DNA of 64,000 bases. Origin: Streptomyces tendae. Lineage in GTDB: Bacteria; Actinomycetota; Actinomycetes; Streptomycetales; Streptomycetaceae. A model generated the notes under the pieces. That model did no database searches, had not been told where the DNA came from, and saw only the letters and a list, made by a program, of their open reading frames with translations. Below are positions 42,784 to 51,872 of this stretch, piece by piece (within the stretch, counting starts at the first letter, position 1; each line of letters starts with the position of its first letter). Both the position numbers and the translations under genes were made by a program. Where the stretch lies: contig NZ_CP043959.1 in NCBI RefSeq assembly GCF_008632955.1, positions 5,766,001 to 5,830,000 of the forward strand, written 5' to 3'.

Positions 42784-44913
42784 TCAGGCACCCGGCGCGG
42801 ACTCGGTGCGCAGCACGTCGACCAGCGCCCGCAGCCGCGGGGACGCCGCCAGTTCCTCCAGCGTGACCGGGCGCCCCTCGGCGTCGGCGACCGGCAGCCG
42901 CCAGTTCGGGTACTGGTCCCAGGTGCCGGGCAGGTTCTGCGGGCGCCGGTCCCCGACCCCGTCCGGCAGCCACACGCCGACCATCCGGGCGGGGGTGCGC
43001 AGCAGGTAGCGGTACACCGCCTGGATGCCGGCCTCCTCCCGGGAGGCGTCCGCGCCGCCCGCGCCGCCGCCGTCCGGGCCGCCGTGCGGGCCGCCGTCCG
43101 GGCCGGGGAGCAGGCCGAGCCGTTCCAGCACCTCCAGCCACTCCCCCACGTCCGCTGCGGCCTCGGCCCGCTCCTCGGCCAGGGGGCGGGTGAGCAGGCC
43201 CAGGCGGTCGCGGAGCTCCACGTGCTCGCCGGTGAGGCGTGCGGCGGTGGACGGCAGGTCGTGGGTGGTGGCCGTGGCCAGGCAGTCGGCGCGCCAGCTC
43301 TCCGGCGGCAGCGGGCGGCGGTCGCCCTCCCAGTCCCGCTCGAACCACAGCACCGAGGTGCCGTACACCCCGCGGTCGCGCAGCGCCTCGCGCACGCCCG
43401 GTTCCACCGTCCCGAGATCCTCGCCGATCACCGGCGCCCCGGCGCGTGAGGCCTCCAGGACCAGCACCGCCAGCATGGCCTCGGCGTCGTAGCGGACGTA
43501 GGTGCCCTCGGTCGGGGGGTGGCCCTCGGGCACCCACCAGAGCCGGAACAGTCCCATCACGTGGTCGATGCGCAGGGCGCCCGCGTACCGGAAGAGGGCC
43601 CGCAGCAGGTCACGGAACGGGGCGTACCCGCTCTCGGCGAGGCGGTCCGGGCGCCAGGGCGGCAGCCCCCAGTCCTGGCCGCGCGCGTTGAAGGCGTCCG
43701 GGGGCGCGCCGGCCGACATGCCGGCCGCGAAGTACTCCTGCTGCGCCCAGGCGTCCGCGCCCGTCGGATGCACGCCGACGGCCAGGTCGTGGACGATCCC
43801 GACCGGCATCCCGGCCTCGCGCGCGGCCCGCTGGGCGGCGGTGAGCTGGCCGTCGGTGAGCCAGACGAGCCAGGAGTGGAAGTCGACGCGGTCCCGCAGC
43901 TCGTCCCGGGCGCGGGCCGTCTCCGCCGAGCGGGGGTCGCGCAGCGCGGCGGGCCAGCGGCGCCAGTCGGGGCCGTGCACCTCGGCGAGCGCGTACCAGG
44001 TGGCGTGGTCCTGGAGGGCCTGGCCCTGGCCGGCGCGGAAGGCCCGGAGAGCGGCGGCACGACCGGGCCCGAGCGGGACCTCCCGCACCAGCTCCAGTGC
44101 CTCCCGCTTGGCCTCCCAGACCGCGTCCCGGTCGATCAGCTCGCCCTTGTCGAGCACCGCCTCGCGCAGCCGCGCCGCCCGCTCCAGCAGGCCGCGCAGC
44201 CGGTCGCGGTCCTCGACGTGGGCGAACTCGGGCACGTCCTCGACCCGCAGGTGCACCGGGTCGGGGAAGCGGCGCGAGGAGGGACGGTAGGGCGACGGGT
44301 CGGTCGGCGGCCCGGGAACGGCGACGTGCAGCGGGTTCACCTGCACGAACCCGGCGCCCAGGTCGCGTCCGGCCCAGCCCGCGAGCTCACCGAGGTCGGC
44401 GAGGTCGCCCATGCCCCAGGAGCGGCGGGACAGCAGGGAGTAGAGCTGGACCAGCAGCCCGTAGGAGCGCCCCTCGGGTGCGGGCAGCCGCGGGGGCGCG
44501 ACGACCAGGTGGGAGCGGGCCGTGCGGCCGTCGGGGGCGGTGGCGGTCAGCAGGTGCACCCCGGGCGGGAGGCCCTCGGCGGACGCGCGGGTGCCGCCGT
44601 CCTCGGTGCGGATCTCCAGCCGGGTGCCGGCGGGGAGCGCGGCGAGCGCGTCGGGCGCGCGGGTGCCCCGGCCGACGACCGTGGGAGGCAGCAGGCGCTC
44701 GGCGATTTCCTGTGCGCGGGCCGCCAGGGCGTCACGGACGGCCGCGTCGGTGGACGTGTCGACACCGAGGGCGGCCAGGGCGAGGGTGACGGCGGTGGCC
44801 GAGGCCGCGACCGTCACGTCCGGGGAGGGGCTGTAGGAGGTGGCGACGCCGTGCAGGGCGGCGAGCCGGGACAGCGCCTCGGAGGGGGTCTCGGCCGGCC
44901 GGGGCGCGGTCAC
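42784..44913 (-). CDS. malQ: 4-alpha-glucanotransferase
   Basis: The 709-residue GH77 enzyme transfers maltodextrin segments in glycogen and maltose metabolism. It has the long N-terminal domain of actinobacterial MalQ, then GLLVQLYSLLSRRSWGMGDLADL, QVNPLH and SPYRPSSRRF. The catalytic residues sit in ALRIDHVMG (nucleophile Asp), IGEDLGTV (acid/base Glu) and TTHDLPS (third Asp). A Gly/Pro/Asp-rich insert (GPDGGPHGGPDGGGAGGADA) near the C-terminus is unusual. The GTG start at 44913 directly follows the stop codon of the small repeat protein gene, with GGAG upstream. Confidence 0.93.
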   Translation of the reverse strand: MTAPRPAETPSEALSRLAALHGVATSYSPSPDVTVAASATAVTLALAALGVDTSTDAAVRDALAARAQEIAERLLPPTVVGRGTRAPDALAALPAGTRLEIRTEDGGTRASAEGLPPGVHLLTATAPDGRTARSHLVVAPPRLPAPEGRSYGLLVQLYSLLSRRSWGMGDLADLGELAGWAGRDLGAGFVQVNPLHVAVPGPPTDPSPYRPSSRRFPDPVHLRVEDVPEFAHVEDRDRLRGLLERAARLREAVLDKGELIDRDAVWEAKREALELVREVPLGPGRAAALRAFRAGQGQALQDHATWYALAEVHGPDWRRWPAALRDPRSAETARARDELRDRVDFHSWLVWLTDGQLTAAQRAAREAGMPVGIVHDLAVGVHPTGADAWAQQEYFAAGMSAGAPPDAFNARGQDWGLPPWRPDRLAESGYAPFRDLLRALFRYAGALRIDHVMGLFRLWWVPEGHPPTEGTYVRYDAEAMLAVLVLEASRAGAPVIGEDLGTVEPGVREALRDRGVYGTSVLWFERDWEGDRRPLPPESWRADCLATATTHDLPSTAARLTGEHVELRDRLGLLTRPLAEERAEAAADVGEWLEVLERLGLLPGPDGGPHGGPDGGGAGGADASREEAGIQAVYRYLLRTPARMVGVWLPDGVGDRRPQNLPGTWDQYPNWRLPVADAEGRPVTLEELAASPRLRALVDVLRTESAPGA

Positions 44914-45189
44914 CTAGGGCTCCGGGCGGTACTGGGCCGGGAAGGAGTCGAGTCCCGCGGCGTCCGAGGAGTCGGAGAAGGTGTCGGACTCGCTGGTCAG
45001 CGGGGTGGCGTCGGACAGCGGCGGCTCGCTGGTCAGGGGCTCCGCGTCGGGCAGCGGGGGTTCACTGGTCAGCGGCGCCTCGGCGCAGGAACCCTCCGCG
45101 CCGAGGAAGCAGTCGTGCGGGTCGTCGGCGGACTGCTCCGCCGAGCGTTTGGACAGGACCGGAGGAAAGACGTATGCCGCTGCAGCCAC
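44914..45189 (-). CDS. Small Ser/Pro/Asp-rich repeat protein coupled to malQ
   Basis: GTG 45189 has GAGGAGG six bases upstream and opens a 91-residue protein. It starts VAAAAYVFPPVLSKRSAEQ, then has about two and a half copies of a 12-residue repeat (PLTSEPPLPDAE type), and ends in an acidic Ser/Asp-rich tail. Its stop codon abuts the malQ start, so the two genes are translationally coupled. It looks disordered, and no family is recognised. It may be a regulator or chaperone of MalQ, or only a leader for its translation. Confidence 0.55.
   Translation of the reverse strand: MAAAAYVFPPVLSKRSAEQSADDPHDCFLGAEGSCAEAPLTSEPPLPDAEPLTSEPPLSDATPLTSESDTFSDSSDAAGLDSFPAQYRPEP
44993..45080. repeat. 36-bp tandem repeat in the malQ-coupled gene
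   Basis: CTGGTCAG recurs at 44993, 45029 and 45065, exactly 36 bp apart. The sequence between is similar in each unit, so two full copies and one partial copy are present. Each encodes 12 residues. Confidence 0.8.
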
Positions 45190-45456
45190 CAAGGGCCTCC
45201 TCGTCGAGCTCGCCGTGCGGGTCATCTCGCAGCCCTACCCAGTGGACGCGAGCGCAGACGCACAAAGTCGTTCAACGTGCTTCTGGTCACATTCTCTCCC
45301 TTCACTCTCACTCCACAGGGGGACAAATACGCCACAACACCCCCTCTGATTGACACGTTCACTCCAGGAGTGGTGGGCTCGGGGCGTCTCGGTAACGGAA
45401 TGGACACGGCCGCCGGTCGTAGGCAGGTCGGTCCCGCGGGATCAGGAGGGGGCCCT

Positions 45457-48333
45457 GTGCAGCTGTGGCGTGGGAGGACGGCGAACGCGCGGAGGGCCGC
45501 ACTCGCACTCGCCGTGCTCGCCGGATCCCTGGGGGTCGCCCCCGCCGCGACGGCCGCGCCCGCACCCGAGCCGTCCGCCGCGCCCGCCGCTGACCCGGCC
45601 GGTCCGTCCGTCCCGTCGGTGTGGCCGCGCCCGCACGACCTGCGCGCGAACGGCGCCCCGGTCCCGGTGACCGAGGAGGTCGCCCTGGTCGCGGACCGGA
45701 CGGTGGACCCGTACGCGGTGGAGGCGCTGAAGGACGTCCTGCGGGAGGCCGGCGCGCGCCGGTTCACCGACCCCGGCGCACCGGTGCCCGAGGGGGCGCT
45801 CGTGGTGCGCGCGAAGAACGCGGACGCCTCGGACGATCCCCGTGGCGCCCTCCCGGCGGGCGGCTACGTCCTCACCGCGGGCGGCGGCTCCGTGACCCTC
45901 GCCGGGGCGGACGGCGACGGCCTCTTCCACGCCGTGCAGACCCTGCGCCGCCTGGTCCGCCCGGACGGCACCCTCACCGCGGCCGTCGTACGGGACTGGC
46001 CGGGCACCGCCGTGCGCGGCGTCACCGAGGGCTTCTACGGCACCCCGTGGACGCACCGGCAGCGGCTGGCCCAGCTCGACTTCATGGGCCGCGTCAAGCT
46101 GAACCGGTATCTCTACGCACCCGGCGAGGACCTCCACCGGCAGGCGCGCTGGCGCGAGCCGTACCCGGCCGAGCGGCGCGCGGAGTTCCGGGAGCTGGCC
46201 GGGCGGGCCGCGCGCAACCACGTCACCCTCGCCTGGGCGGTCGCCCCGGGGCAGGCGATGTGCTTCTCCTCGGACGAGGACCTGCGGGCGCTGACCCGCA
46301 AGCTGGACGCGATGTGGGCGCTGGGCTTCCGCGCCTTCCAGGTGCAGTTCCAGGACGTCAGCTACAGCGAGTGGCACTGCGGCGCGGACGCCGACCGGTT
46401 CGGCTCGGGCCCCGAGGCGGCCGCCCGCGCCCAGGCGCACGTGGCGAACGCGGTCGCCCGGCACCTGGCGCGCCGGCACCCGGGCTCGCCCGCCCTGTCC
46501 CTGATGCCCACCGAGTACTACGAGGACGGCTCGACCGCGTACCGGCGGGCGCTCGCCGAGGAACTCGACGGGGGCGTCGAGGTGGCATGGACCGGGGTCG
46601 GCGTGGTCCCGCGCACCATCACGGGCCGCCAACTGGCCGAGGCACGCGAAGTGTTCGGGCATCCGCTGGTGACGATGGACAACTACCCGGTCAACGACTA
46701 CGCGCCCGAGCGGCTGTTCCTCGGCCCCTACCAGGGCCGGGAGCCCGCCGTGGCGGCCGGTTCGGCCGCGCTGCTCGCCAACGCGATGGAGCAGCCCGAG
46801 GCGTCGCGCATCCCGCTGTCCACGGCCGCCGACTTCGCCTGGAACCCGCGCGCGTACGACCCCCAGGAGTCCTGGCGGGCCGCGATCGCGGACCTCGCGG
46901 GCGGTGACGCCCGGCGCCACGAGGCCCTGACGGCCCTGGCCCGGAACACCGCCTCCTCGGTCCTCGGCGGCACCGAGTCGGCGTACCTGCGTCCGCTGCT
47001 CCAGGAGTTCTGGCGGACCCGGCCGGCCGCGGGCGGTCCCGGGGAGACCGCGGCGGCCCGGCGGCTGCGTACGGCCTTCACGGTTCTGCGCGACCTGCCC
47101 GGGCGGCTGTCCGGCACCTCCCTGGCGGGCGAGATCACCCCCTGGACCGGCCGGCTGGCCGCCTACGGCGACGCCGGCACGGCGGCCCTGGACATGCTGC
47201 GCGCACAGGGCGCCGGTGACGCGGGCGCCGCCTGGGCCGCGTACCGGCACCTGGGCGAGCTGCGCGCGCAGCTGGCGGCGGAGCGGGTGAAGGTCGCCGA
47301 GGGCGTGCTGGACCCGTTCCTGGACCGGGCGCGCAAGGCGTACGAGAGCTGGGCCGGCCTCGCGCGGAAGCCGGCCGGGACGGCCGGCGGCCCCGGCACG
47401 CTGCGCCTGGAGGTCGCCCGGGTCCTGGACACGGTCACGGTGCTGACCGATCCCGGCACCCGGGGCGCCGTCGAGGTGCGTGCGGCCGACGGGAGCTGGC
47501 GGCGGATCGGCGCGCTGGCCGCGGAGGGCGCGACGGAACTGCGGGTGGGTGACCGGCCGGTGGACGCCGTACGGGTCGTGGACGCGGACCCGGAGCGGGT
47601 CCGGCACCTGGTGCCGTGGTTCGCGGACGTCCCCGACGCGGTGGTGGACCTGCCCGGCGACCGCGCGGACGCCGACATCGGCCGCACCCGCACGGTGACC
47701 GTCACCCTGGGCTCGGCCCGGCCCGAGGACGTCCGTGACCGGCTGACCGCGCGGGCCCCCGAGGGCGTGGACGTACGGGTGCCGAAGGGGCCGCTGTCGG
47801 TCCCGCGCGGCACGCCGGTGCGGGTGCCGGTCGAGGTGACCGTGAGGCCGGGCTCGCCCACCCGCTCCTACGACGTGCGGCTCGGCTTCGGCGGCGCGAC
47901 CCGCACGCTGACCGTCGACGCCGTCCCGCCCGTCGGGGGCCCCGACCTGGCCCGCACCGGGCGGGCGGAGTCCTCGGCCGACGAGACACCCGACTTCCCC
48001 GCCTCGGCGGCCAACGACGGCGACCCCGCGACGCGCTGGTCGTCGCCGGCCGAGGACGACGCCTGGTGGCAGGTGGAGCTGGAACGCCCCGTACGGCTGG
48101 GCAGGGTGGACCTGCGCTGGCAGGACGCCCACGCCTCGGCGTACCGCGTCGAGGTCTCGGCGGACGGCCACGCCTGGCGCACGGCGGCGGAGGTCCGTGA
48201 CAGCCGCGGCGGCCGGGAGACCGTCCGCATGGACGAGTCCGACGTCCGCCACATCCGCGTCCAGGGCGCCGGCCGCGCGACCCGCTACGGCTACTCACTG
48301 TGGTCGGTGGAGGCGTACGCGGTCGCGGACTGA
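45457..48333 (+). CDS. Secreted GH84-like beta-N-acetylglucosaminidase with F5/8 C-terminal domain
   Basis: The protein has 958 residues from GTG 45457, chosen because AGGAGG lies seven bases upstream and a clear signal peptide follows (MQLWRGRTANARRAALALAV). The N-terminal domain is GH20b-like (SVWPRPHDLRANGAPVPV). The TIM barrel starts GVTEGFYGTPWTHRQRL, the typical GH84 opening. The usual catalytic Asp-Asp appears as Gln299-Asp300 (VQFQDVSYSEWHC). The C-terminal F5/8-type domain runs from about 830 to 955. It is likely to act on GlcNAc-containing glycans outside the cell, but the altered pair leaves activity open. Confidence 0.85.
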   Translation: MQLWRGRTANARRAALALAVLAGSLGVAPAATAAPAPEPSAAPAADPAGPSVPSVWPRPHDLRANGAPVPVTEEVALVADRTVDPYAVEALKDVLREAGARRFTDPGAPVPEGALVVRAKNADASDDPRGALPAGGYVLTAGGGSVTLAGADGDGLFHAVQTLRRLVRPDGTLTAAVVRDWPGTAVRGVTEGFYGTPWTHRQRLAQLDFMGRVKLNRYLYAPGEDLHRQARWREPYPAERRAEFRELAGRAARNHVTLAWAVAPGQAMCFSSDEDLRALTRKLDAMWALGFRAFQVQFQDVSYSEWHCGADADRFGSGPEAAARAQAHVANAVARHLARRHPGSPALSLMPTEYYEDGSTAYRRALAEELDGGVEVAWTGVGVVPRTITGRQLAEAREVFGHPLVTMDNYPVNDYAPERLFLGPYQGREPAVAAGSAALLANAMEQPEASRIPLSTAADFAWNPRAYDPQESWRAAIADLAGGDARRHEALTALARNTASSVLGGTESAYLRPLLQEFWRTRPAAGGPGETAAARRLRTAFTVLRDLPGRLSGTSLAGEITPWTGRLAAYGDAGTAALDMLRAQGAGDAGAAWAAYRHLGELRAQLAAERVKVAEGVLDPFLDRARKAYESWAGLARKPAGTAGGPGTLRLEVARVLDTVTVLTDPGTRGAVEVRAADGSWRRIGALAAEGATELRVGDRPVDAVRVVDADPERVRHLVPWFADVPDAVVDLPGDRADADIGRTRTVTVTLGSARPEDVRDRLTARAPEGVDVRVPKGPLSVPRGTPVRVPVEVTVRPGSPTRSYDVRLGFGGATRTLTVDAVPPVGGPDLARTGRAESSADETPDFPASAANDGDPATRWSSPAEDDAWWQVELERPVRLGRVDLRWQDAHASAYRVEVSADGHAWRTAAEVRDSRGGRETVRMDESDVRHIRVQGAGRATRYGYSLWSVEAYAVAD

Positions 48334-48394
48334 CCCACCCGGAGCCGGTGGCCGCGCTCCCCGCGCCACCGGCCCCACCGGTCCCCCGACGGGG

Positions 48395-48931
48395 TCAGGC
48401 CGAGATGCCGTCGATGCGGGCCAGGGCGTCGTCCGCGCCGTACGGCTGGAGGTACGGCAGCCAGCGCGGGTCACGGTGGCCGGTGCCGATGATGCGCCAG
48501 GCCAGACCGGTGGGCGGGGCGGGTTTGTGGCGCAGCCGCCAGCCCAGCTCGATCAGGTGACGGTCGGCCTTCACGTGGTTGCAGCGGCGGCATGACGCCA
48601 CCACGTTGTCCCAGACGTGCTTGCCCCCGCGGCTGCGCGGGATGACGTGGTCGACGCTGGTTGCGACGCCACCGCAGTACATGCACCGGCCCCCGTCACG
48701 GGCGAACAGCGCCCTGCGGGTGAGAGGAACGGGACCCCGGTAGGGGACCCGCACGAAACGCTTGAGCCGGACCACGCTGGGGGCGGGGACGGTGACGGTG
48801 GCGCTGTGCAGATAGGCGCCGGTCTCCTCGAGGCAGACTGCCTTGTTCTCGAGGACGAGCACGAGCGCGCGGCGGAGCGGTACGACGCCGAGCGGCTCGT
48901 ACGACGCGTTGAGGACCAGGACATGCGGCAC
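48395..48931 (-). CDS. HNH endonuclease family protein
   Basis: The 178-residue protein has an HNH core: Cys83-x2-Cys86, Asp94-His95 (SVDHVIPRSRGG), Asn109 and Cys114-x2-Cys117 (ASCRRCNHVK). That is a complete zinc-bound HNH site. The N-terminal VLVLNASYEPLGVVPLRRALVLVLENKAV is the hallmark of a conserved actinobacterial group. No phage or restriction genes are nearby, so this is probably a housekeeping chromosomal nuclease of unknown role. Start GTG 48931 has GGAGG upstream. Confidence 0.92.
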   Translation of the reverse strand: MPHVLVLNASYEPLGVVPLRRALVLVLENKAVCLEETGAYLHSATVTVPAPSVVRLKRFVRVPYRGPVPLTRRALFARDGGRCMYCGGVATSVDHVIPRSRGGKHVWDNVVASCRRCNHVKADRHLIELGWRLRHKPAPPTGLAWRIIGTGHRDPRWLPYLQPYGADDALARIDGISA

Positions 48932-49246
48932 GGACGGCCTCCTTGTACGCCGGCGGCGCGTGGCTCGCGCCGGGACGATCCGTAGTCAGTCTCCCCTCAT
49001 GCCTGGTGAACGCGCCACCATGTCCCGGTAACGGGCTGGGAGTGTTTTCGACCACATCTCGATTCATCCCCAGGATCACGGCCGGTTCAAGCGCAGGTGA
49101 GCGGGGTCTCTTCTTCACACATCCCGCCGGTCCCGCCACAATGCCCCGTTAGTGTGGTGGTTCCGCCCCTGCCGGTGACCCATTCGTGACCTTGCAGACC
49201 TTGACCGCAGCACCGGGGGGCGGACGTGCACCTGGAGGTACCCGCC

Positions 49247-50335
49247 GTGTCCTTGCCCGTCGTCCTGTCGGCCGCCGATCCCTCGCCGACCCCCTCGGAG
49301 TCGGAGACGCCACGGGTCCCCTCGCTCCAGGACGCCCAGGAGAGCGCCACCAGCGCGGCCGGCTGGGTCGAGGAGAACTGGTCGACCTGGCTCGCCATCG
49401 GGCTGCGTGTGCTGCTCATCCTGGTGATCGCGACGGTGCTGCGCGTGGTCGTCCGGCGGGCGATCACCAAGCTGGTCGACCGGATGTCCCGCACCGGCCA
49501 GACCATGGAGAGCGGCGGACTCGGGGGCCTGCTGGTCAACGCCGAGCGCCGGCGCCAGCGGTCCCAGGCGATCGGCTCGGTGCTGCGCTCGGTGGCGTCG
49601 TTCCTGATCATGGGCACGGCCGCGCTGATGGTGCTGGGCACCTTCCAGATCAACCTCGCGCCCCTGCTCGCGTCGGCCGGTGTGGCCGGTGTGGCGATCG
49701 GTTTCGGCGCGCGCAACCTGGTCACGGACTTCCTCTCCGGCGTCTTCATGATCCTGGAGGACCAGTACGGCGTCGGCGACACCGTCGACGCGGGCGTGGC
49801 CACCGGTGAGGTGATCGAGGTCGGGCTGCGGGTGACCAAGCTGCGCGGCGTCGACGGCGAGATCTGGTACGTCCGCAACGGCGAGGTCAAGCGCATAGGC
49901 AACCTCTCGCAGGGCTGGGCCACCGCCAACGTGGACGTCACGGTCCGCTCCGACGAGGACCTGGACAAGGTGAAGTCCGTGCTGAGCGACGTCGCCGAGC
50001 GCACCAGCAAGGAGGAGCCCTGGAACGAGCTGCTGTGGAGCCCGGTGGAGGTGCTCGGCCTGGACTCGGTGCTGCTGGACTCGATGGTGGTGCGGGTCTC
50101 CGCCAAGACCATGCCCGGCAAGTCGCTGACCGTGGAGCGGGAGCTGCGCTGGCGCATCAAGCGCGCCTTCGACGCGAACGGCATCCGCATCGTGGGCGGC
50201 GCGACCGCCGCCGAGGACGCCCCGGCCGGCGACCCCGCGGCCGGTGTGGCCGCCCCGTCCGCCTACGCCAGCACGGTGTCCCCGCAGTCCATGGCCGCCT
50301 CCCCGCTGCCCTCGCCGACGAGCACCACGAAGTAG
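49247..50335 (+). CDS. MscS-type mechanosensitive ion channel
   Basis: The protein has 362 residues from GTG 49247 (GGAGG eight bases upstream). A GTG at 49226 would add seven residues. An outer Pro/Ser-rich start leads into three membrane helices (about 48-70, 120-140 and 145-170). The pore helix and beta domain follow: GVAGVAIGFGARNLVTDFLSGVFMILEDQYGVGD, then VDGEIWYVRNGEVKRIGN. The C-terminal tail is Pro/Ser/Ala-rich. It releases solutes at osmotic downshock. A terminator follows at 50349. Confidence 0.92.
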   Translation: MSLPVVLSAADPSPTPSESETPRVPSLQDAQESATSAAGWVEENWSTWLAIGLRVLLILVIATVLRVVVRRAITKLVDRMSRTGQTMESGGLGGLLVNAERRRQRSQAIGSVLRSVASFLIMGTAALMVLGTFQINLAPLLASAGVAGVAIGFGARNLVTDFLSGVFMILEDQYGVGDTVDAGVATGEVIEVGLRVTKLRGVDGEIWYVRNGEVKRIGNLSQGWATANVDVTVRSDEDLDKVKSVLSDVAERTSKEEPWNELLWSPVEVLGLDSVLLDSMVVRVSAKTMPGKSLTVERELRWRIKRAFDANGIRIVGGATAAEDAPAGDPAAGVAAPSAYASTVSPQSMAASPLPSPTSTTK

Positions 50336-50348
50336 CCGCCGGCCCGTG

Positions 50349-50387
50349 AAGGGGCGGCACCCGGGGAGGTCCCGGGTGCCGCCCCTT
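50349..50387 (+). terminator. Terminator after mscS-like gene
   Basis: AAGGGGCGGCACCCGGG (50349-50365) pairs with CCCGGGTGCCGCCCCTT (50371-50387) around five bases, followed by T. It is a 17-bp perfect stem. Confidence 0.9.
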
Positions 50388-50420
50388 TCCGTTCCCTGCC
50401 GTTCCGGCCGACGACGCCTC

Positions 50421-50477
50421 TTGACGCCCGCTCCGCGCCGGGCTTACCTTCCTCCCCATCCGACAGGAAACTTTCCT
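50421..50477 (+). promoter_or_regulatory. csn-like operon promoter with palindromic operator
   Basis: TTGACG (50421-50426) and TACCTT (50445-50450) are spaced by 18 bases and form the promoter. Fifteen bases further on is the perfect palindrome AGGAAACTTTCCT (50465-50477), where it would cover the start of transcription. This is the form of the operator described for CsnR, the repressor of the S. lividans/S. coelicolor chitosan-oligosaccharide operon. Confidence 0.65.
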
Positions 50478-50566
50478 AACAGTGGTCCCGGCGTCGGTCC
50501 GGGATGGACGTCCTGACCGGCCGCTTGAGAAACTGTGCAGTCGACGAAGGGCAGGTGTCGCACCCC

Positions 50567-51781
50567 ATGGCAGGAACAGCCGGTACGCCGGGCACCCCGC
50601 GCGTCCTGCGCGCCATGAACGACCGCGCCGCCCTGGACCTCCTGCTGGAGCACGGACCGCTGTCACGGACCCGGATAGGCAAGCTCACCGGCCTGTCCAA
50701 GCCGACCGCCTCCCAGCTCCTGGCCCGCCTGGAGGCCGCCGGCCTGGTCCTCGCCACCGGCACCACCGAGGGCCGCCCGGGCCCCAACGCCCAGCTGTAC
50801 GGGGTCAACCCGGCCGCCGCGTACGCCGCCGGACTCGACGTGAACCCGCGCCGCGTCCTCGCGGCCGTCGCCGACGTCACCGGCCGCACCGTCGGCCGGC
50901 ACGAACTGCCCACCCCCGGCCGCCGGCCCGCCGTGCCCGTGGTCCAGCAGGTCACCGACGCCCTGGACGGCGCGGTGAAGGCGGCGGGACTGACCCGGGC
51001 GGACGTCCACCGCCTGGTGATAGGGACCCCGGGCGCCTTCGACCCGAACACCGGCCGCCTGCGCTACGCCTCCCACCTGCCCGGCTGGCACTCCCCCACG
51101 CTGCTCGACGAACTGGCCGCCGCCCTGCCGATGCCGTTCGAGTACGAGAACGACGTCAATCTCGCCGCCGTGGCCGAGCGGCGGCTCGGCGCGGCCCGCG
51201 ACCACGACGACTTCGTGCTGCTGTGGAGCCAGGAGGGACTGGGGGCGGCCCTGGTGCTGGGCGGCCGGCTGCACCGGGGGTTCACCGGCGGCGCCGGCGA
51301 GGTCGGCTTCCTGCCGGTGCCCGGCACGCCGCTGGTCCGCCAGGTCACCAAGGCCAACAGCGGCGGCTACCAGGAGCTGGCCGGCGCCCAGGCGGTGCCG
51401 CGGCTGGCCCGCGAGCTGGGCGTGCCGGACGTCCCGCAGGGCCCGTACACCGAGGCGGCGGCCGCCCTGCTGGAGCGCGCCGCGGCCCGCCCCGACGAGG
51501 AACCGCACCGCACCCTGCTGCACACCTACGCCACCCGTCTGGCGACCGGCCTGGCCTCCCTGGTCGCCGTCCTCGATCCCGCGCTCGTCGTCCTGAGCGG
51601 CACCGCCCTCACCTCCGGCGGCGCGGTGCTGCGCGACCTGGTCCGGGACGAGCTGGAGGAGCTGGCCGCCTCCCGGCCCCGGCTCGTCCTGGGTGGCGTC
51701 CGTGAACACCCCGTGCTGCGCGGCGCGCTGGAGAGCGCGCTCGCGGCCACCCGCAACGAGGTCTTCGACACCTCGCGCTGA
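50567..51781 (+). CDS. csnR: ROK-family repressor of the csn-like operon
   Basis: The protein has 404 residues from ATG 50567. GTG 50555 (AAGGG upstream) is an alternative that adds four. The winged helix LSRTRIGKLTGLSKPTASQLLARLEAAGLV is followed by a ROK fold with IGTPGAFDPNTGRL, FEYENDVNLAAVAERRLG and GGAGEVGFLPVPGT. The kinase Asp is not kept in the usual place, and the zinc Cys cluster of ROK kinases is absent. It heads an operon of ABC importer, GH4 hydrolase and kinase, the order csnR-E-F-G-H-K. The palindrome at 50465 is its likely binding site. Confidence 0.85.
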   Translation: MAGTAGTPGTPRVLRAMNDRAALDLLLEHGPLSRTRIGKLTGLSKPTASQLLARLEAAGLVLATGTTEGRPGPNAQLYGVNPAAAYAAGLDVNPRRVLAAVADVTGRTVGRHELPTPGRRPAVPVVQQVTDALDGAVKAAGLTRADVHRLVIGTPGAFDPNTGRLRYASHLPGWHSPTLLDELAAALPMPFEYENDVNLAAVAERRLGAARDHDDFVLLWSQEGLGAALVLGGRLHRGFTGGAGEVGFLPVPGTPLVRQVTKANSGGYQELAGAQAVPRLARELGVPDVPQGPYTEAAAALLERAAARPDEEPHRTLLHTYATRLATGLASLVAVLDPALVVLSGTALTSGGAVLRDLVRDELEELAASRPRLVLGGVREHPVLRGALESALAATRNEVFDTSR

Positions 51782-51872
51782 CCCCGCCCCTTCCCACCCG
51801 CCCCGCACCGCGCCTTCCTCACCCCGTCCCTCACCTCACCCCGTCCCACACCTCGCCCCAGGGAGCTCCGTC

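Noticed and set aside
45350..45355. TTGACA as a -35 for the GH84-like gene
   Set aside because: No -10-like hexamer lies 16-19 bases downstream. A short palindrome CACTCCAGGAGTG (45360-45372) follows instead, but its meaning is unclear.
43519..45456. In-frame plus-strand extension of the GH84-like gene back through malQ
   Set aside because: It runs antisense to malQ. The signal peptide and a strong ribosome-binding site fix the real start at 45457.
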